Shown one piece after another: positions 60,935-64,000 of a stretch of DNA of 64,000 bases. The stretch's first letter is position 1; each line of letters begins with the position of its first letter. The notes beneath the pieces were generated by a model. The model ran no database searches and had not been told where the DNA came from. It saw only the letters and a list, made by a program, of their open reading frames with translations. Origin of the DNA: Methylobacterium phyllostachyos (GTDB lineage Bacteria; Pseudomonadota; Alphaproteobacteria; Rhizobiales; Beijerinckiaceae); contig NZ_FNHS01000013.1 in assembly GCF_900103445.1 (NCBI RefSeq), positions 124,001 through 188,000 on the forward strand, in the 5' to 3' direction. Both the position numbers and the translations under genes were made by a program.

Positions 60935-63277
60935 ATGCCGGAGGCGGGTTCCGCTTCCTTCTCCGCGCGTGCGGACTCGACTCTCGCCGTTTCTTGGCCG
61001 GGTCATGCCCGGCAGCCGCGGTTCGCGCAGGCCGAGCGTTGGCTGCGCTTTGCCGTGCCGGGAAGCCTTGCGGTGTTCCTGGCCTGTCTCGTCGGTCTGG
61101 CCGCACTCCACATCCGTGGCCAGCGCGCCGAGATCCTGTCGGTTGCCCAAGTGGAGGTCGAGGGGTTCGCACGGCTTGCCGCACGTGCGGTCGATCCCGC
61201 GGGGGCCGTCGCGGCGGATCTGCGCGCGCTGTTGCCGGAGAGCGGCCGGCATTCGGGACGGCGCCTGCTGCTGGTCCGGCCCGACACCCGCATCGTTGCG
61301 GCCCATCCACCGCTCCCGGCCGACCTCCAGACGCTGTCGCAAGTTCTCGGCGCGAGTGAGCCCCTCTCCGGCCTTGGAGAACGCGCCGGCGCCATCGTCC
61401 TCGAACTGCCCGGCGGCGAGACCGTGTTGGCGGCCATGCACAGCCTTCCGGGCGGCGTGGGCCAAGTGGCGGTGCTGCAGCCGGTCGAGCCGCTCCTGCG
61501 CGGCTGGAGCGCCCGCACCCGCGACCAGATCGTGCTGATCGCCGCCGCATCCATCGTGATCGTCGGCGTGGGCCTCGCCTACGCCCTTCAGACCCGACAG
61601 GCGGCCCGGGCCGACTGCGCCCGCGAGAAGATCCGCGGCCGCCTCGAAACGGCTTTGCGCCGGGGCGCCTGCGGCCTGTGGGATTGGGACGTCGCGAGAG
61701 GGCGGATCTATTGGTCCGACTCGATGTACGGCCTGCTCGGCTACCGGCGACAGCACGAATACCTGTCCTTCGGCGACGTCAACGGGCTGGTCCATCCCGA
61801 TGACGGCGACCTCTACAGCCTCGCCCGGGGGCTGGCAGCGAACCAGACCACCATCGACCATGCCTTCCGCATGCGCGGCGCCGACGGGGCCTATGTCTGG
61901 TTCCGCGCCCGGGCCGAGGTGGTGGTGAACGCGGGCGATGGCAGCCGGCACCTCGTGGGCATCGCCACCGACATCAGCGAGCAGCGCGCCCTGGAGGAGG
62001 TCAACGCGGCGGCCGACATGCGGCTACGCGACGCCGTAGAGGCGATCTCGGAGGCCTTCGTCCTCTGGGACACGGGCAACCGGCTGGTCCTGTGCAATTC
62101 GAAGTTCCGGCATCTGCACGCCCTGAGCCCGGAGGATGCCCGGGCCGGTCAGAGCTACGCGGAGGTGATGGGCCGGGGCGTGCTGCCCCAGGTCCGACGC
62201 GAATCGCCGGAGGCCGGCATGGCGCTCGGCGGCATGGCATCCCGGACCTTCGAGGCCGAGCTGGCGGACGGTCGCTGGCTTCAGATCAGCGAGCGGCGCA
62301 CCAAGGATGGCGGCTACGTGTCGGTCGGGACCGACATTACCAGCCTGAAACGGCATCAGGAGCAGCTCCAGGCCTCGGAGCGTGAGCTGATCGAGACCGT
62401 GAAGGACCTCAAGCGGTCACGCCGGACCCTGGAACTCCAGACCCAGCAGCTCGCCGACCTCGCCGAGCGCTATCTCGACCAGAAGGCGGTCGCGGAGGCC
62501 GCCAACCAAGCCAAGGCGGAGTTCCTGGCCAACATGAGCCACGAACTGCGGACGCCGCTCAACGCCATCATCGGCTTCGCCGACGTGATGGAGAACGCGG
62601 TGCTCGGGCCGCTCGGCACGCCCCGCTACACGGAGTATTGCCGCGACATCCGCGAGAGCGGTTCGCACCTCCTGTCCATGATCGACGACATCCTCGATAT
62701 GGCCCGGCTCGAGGCGCGCCGCGTGCGGCTGAACCCCCGGGCGATCCCGGCCGAGGCGGCGATCTCGTCCGCCGTCGCGCCCTTCGCGGCGGTGGCGCAT
62801 GAGAAGTCCATTACCGTCAGCACGGACGTGCCGCCCGATCTCGACCTGCTGGCCGATCCGGCCGCGCTCCAACAGATCCTGGCCAATCTCGTGCAGAACG
62901 CCGTGAAGTTCACGCCGACCGGGGGGCGCGTCGCCGTACGCGTGCGGCGGGCGGGGGCGAGCACGCACCTGTACGTGGTGGATAACGGCATCGGCATTCC
63001 GCGCTCGGACCTCGCCCGGCTCGGCCGGCCGTTCACCCAGGTCGAGGCGCAGATGACCCGGACCCACAAGGGCTCAGGCCTCGGGCTGGCGATCACCCGC
63101 TCGATGGTCGAACTGCACGGCGGATCGCTCCGCATCCGCTCGGAGCAATCGGTCGGGACCATCGTGCTCGTGCGCCTGCCGGCAATGGGCGCCGACCGAA
63201 CCGTCGCGGACGCCGTGGCGCGCGCCCCGAGCAAGCCGCGGGCGACCCGGCGCCTGGCGCGGTCGGTGGCGGCGTAA
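60935..63277 (+). CDS. PAS-containing sensor histidine kinase (PleC-like)
   Basis: 780 residues. A membrane helix near 40-60 ([20 protein letters not shown]), a periplasmic-looking loop (about 62-205), a second helix ([20 protein letters not shown]), then PAS domains ([39 protein letters not shown]), a coiled-coil linker and the HisKA/HATPase core: [20 protein letters not shown] (H536), [34 protein letters not shown] and [16 protein letters not shown]. The H-box neighbourhood strongly resembles PleC/DivJ-type kinases, which act on DivK in cell-cycle control of alphaproteobacteria. The cognate regulator is not in the window. Confidence 0.9.
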   Translation: MPEAGSASFSARADSTLAVSWPGHARQPRFAQAERWLRFAVPGSLAVFLACLVGLAALHIRGQRAEILSVAQVEVEGFARLAARAVDPAGAVAADLRALLPESGRHSGRRLLLVRPDTRIVAAHPPLPADLQTLSQVLGASEPLSGLGERAGAIVLELPGGETVLAAMHSLPGGVGQVAVLQPVEPLLRGWSARTRDQIVLIAAASIVIVGVGLAYALQTRQAARADCAREKIRGRLETALRRGACGLWDWDVARGRIYWSDSMYGLLGYRRQHEYLSFGDVNGLVHPDDGDLYSLARGLAANQTTIDHAFRMRGADGAYVWFRARAEVVVNAGDGSRHLVGIATDISEQRALEEVNAAADMRLRDAVEAISEAFVLWDTGNRLVLCNSKFRHLHALSPEDARAGQSYAEVMGRGVLPQVRRESPEAGMALGGMASRTFEAELADGRWLQISERRTKDGGYVSVGTDITSLKRHQEQLQASERELIETVKDLKRSRRTLELQTQQLADLAERYLDQKAVAEAANQAKAEFLANMSHELRTPLNAIIGFADVMENAVLGPLGTPRYTEYCRDIRESGSHLLSMIDDILDMARLEARRVRLNPRAIPAEAAISSAVAPFAAVAHEKSITVSTDVPPDLDLLADPAALQQILANLVQNAVKFTPTGGRVAVRVRRAGASTHLYVVDNGIGIPRSDLARLGRPFTQVEAQMTRTHKGSGLGLAITRSMVELHGGSLRIRSEQSVGTIVLVRLPAMGADRTVADAVARAPSKPRATRRLARSVAA

Positions 63278-63500
63278 CGAAGGCAGCTCTCGGATCTGAA
63301 CCCAGCCAGATGACGATGCGGTGGCGGTTTCCGATCCTGCCCGGAAGCTGAGAGCATCTCACCATATGCCGGACAGCGGCCATTCGGTTGCGCGCAGGAC
63401 TTTCCGGTCATACGTCGGTATCGAAACGCAGAGGGTGAAGCCGTGAACGACAGGATGAGCAACGCGATCCGCCTTGTCTCGACACCTGCCACGGTTGACG

Positions 63501-64000
63501 ATGTCCGCCTTCCTCACCCTCGATTCCGTTTCTGCCCGGACGCCTGACCGCTCGCTTTTCCGAGACCTGACCTTCGCGATCGGGGCGGAACGCGTCGGGC
63601 TCGTTGGCCGCAATGGCTCTGGCAAATCCACGCTTCTGCGCATCATCGCCGGTCTTGCCGAAGCGTCCTCTGGCGTCGTTCGGCGGATCGGAACGATCGG
63701 TGTTCTCCAGCAGGACATGCCGCAAGCGTGGACCCTGGCCGAAGCGCTCGGCGTCGCGGGCTCGCTGGAAGCGATCGGCCGAGTCCTGGCCGGTCACGGC
63801 ACCGCCGACGATCTCAACGCCGCAGACTGGACCCTGGAGACCCGTATCGGTGCGGCGCTCGCGCAGGCGGGTCTTCCCGATCTGCCACTGAACCGTCGCC
63901 TTGAAACACTGTCGGGCGGCGAGCGCACGCGTGTCGGCATCGCTCGCCTCATCGTTGAGGCCCCGGACCTTCTGCTTCTTGACGAACCGACGAACAATCT
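63501..64000 (+). CDS. ABC-F family ATPase (partial, C-terminus off the right edge)
   Basis: The first 166 residues of a plus-strand gene cut by the window end. Start MSAFLTLDSVSARTPDRSLF at the ATG at 63501. Walker A is GLVGRNGSGKSTLLR, the signature is LSGGERTRVGIARLIVEAPD, and Walker B is LLLLDEPTNN. The lack of a membrane domain and the motif spelling indicate an ABC-F (Uup/EttA/Vga-like) translation or resistance ATPase, with a second domain expected outside. The subgroup cannot be fixed without the rest. The 223-base upstream gap (63278-63500) has no gene. Confidence 0.85.
   Translation, partial: MSAFLTLDSVSARTPDRSLFRDLTFAIGAERVGLVGRNGSGKSTLLRIIAGLAEASSGVVRRIGTIGVLQQDMPQAWTLAEALGVAGSLEAIGRVLAGHGTADDLNAADWTLETRIGAALAQAGLPDLPLNRRLETLSGGERTRVGIARLIVEAPDLLLLDEPTNN

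Noticed and set aside
58007-61951. 1314-codon minus-strand frame opposite pepN and the histidine kinase
   Set aside because: Antisense noise; it spans two unrelated, well-supported genes.
63443-63535. Small plus-strand ORF before the ABC-F gene
   Set aside because: It starts with GTG, lacks a convincing ribosome binding site and overlaps the ABC-F start in another frame; no similarity recognised.

Overview
The window is a stretch of chromosome from a very GC-rich, flagellated alphaproteobacterium, most likely Methylobacterium/Methylorubrum or a close Hyphomicrobiales relative. This is inferred from gene content: a PQQ-type quinoprotein, FlgF-FlgG-FlgA-FlgH beside FliL-FliM-DUF6468-MotE with a CtrA-type box between them, a long-form UvrB, a PleC-like kinase and short dispersed palindromic repeats. 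I saw no tRNA, rRNA, CRISPR array, prophage or insertion sequence. Almost every gene has long open frames on its opposite strand, as expected at this base composition; these are left out.

Layout. 1-4449: a LON-domain protein (cut by the left edge), a CnoX-type thioredoxin, a small secreted protein, a glutathionyl-hydroquinone reductase, a small membrane protein and an AlgX/AlgJ-like SGNH protein. 4523-9420: a spore-photoproduct-lyase-like radical SAM protein with a 2H phosphoesterase, a PAP2 phosphatase, a Tat-exported Gfo/Idh/MocA oxidoreductase and a uridine-kinase-like protein. 9482-16408: two divergent flagellar operons. 16540-23096: an isochorismatase-like hydrolase; a tightly packed minus-strand operon (dual-ATPase ABC protein, phosphopentomutase, DUF1192, LRR-kinase fusion); and a class III CoA-transferase. 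23303-33314: a lytic transglycosylase, an alpha/beta hydrolase, an O-antigen-ligase-like protein, a divergent LysR/aldo-keto reductase pair, a YbdK-type ligase, a thioesterase, an atypical PQQ dehydrogenase and an ankyrin protein. 33329-40168: UvrB, a membrane protein with a coupled winged-helix regulator, UppS, CoaBC and an FKBP isomerase.

Two accessory systems stand out. At 40204-47657 the kleisin, KITE and SMC subunits of a Wadjet/MksBEF-type condensin (JetA, JetB, JetC) are present. No jetD/mksG nuclease gene is next to them, and an oppositely oriented chemoreceptor gene plus a dispersed repeat lies between jetB and jetC.

At 49546-56533 there is a complete Nit1C (nitrilase-1) cluster in the conserved order: Sll0783/MSMEG_0572 protein, nitrilase, radical SAM protein, acetyltransferase, PurM-like protein, glycosyltransferase, MSMEG_0570 protein and flavoprotein. 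Published work on other bacteria links such clusters to cyanide assimilation and nitrogen starvation. Upstream are a divergent MocR-type regulator, a tandem CCATACAAG repeat and a perfect sigma-54 -24/-12 promoter. The same 9-mer recurs before the outer-membrane transporter-like gene downstream (56799), so that gene may belong to the same regulon.

The right end (58136-64000) holds aminopeptidase N, a PleC-like hybrid-PAS histidine kinase and the start of an ABC-F ATPase cut by the edge.
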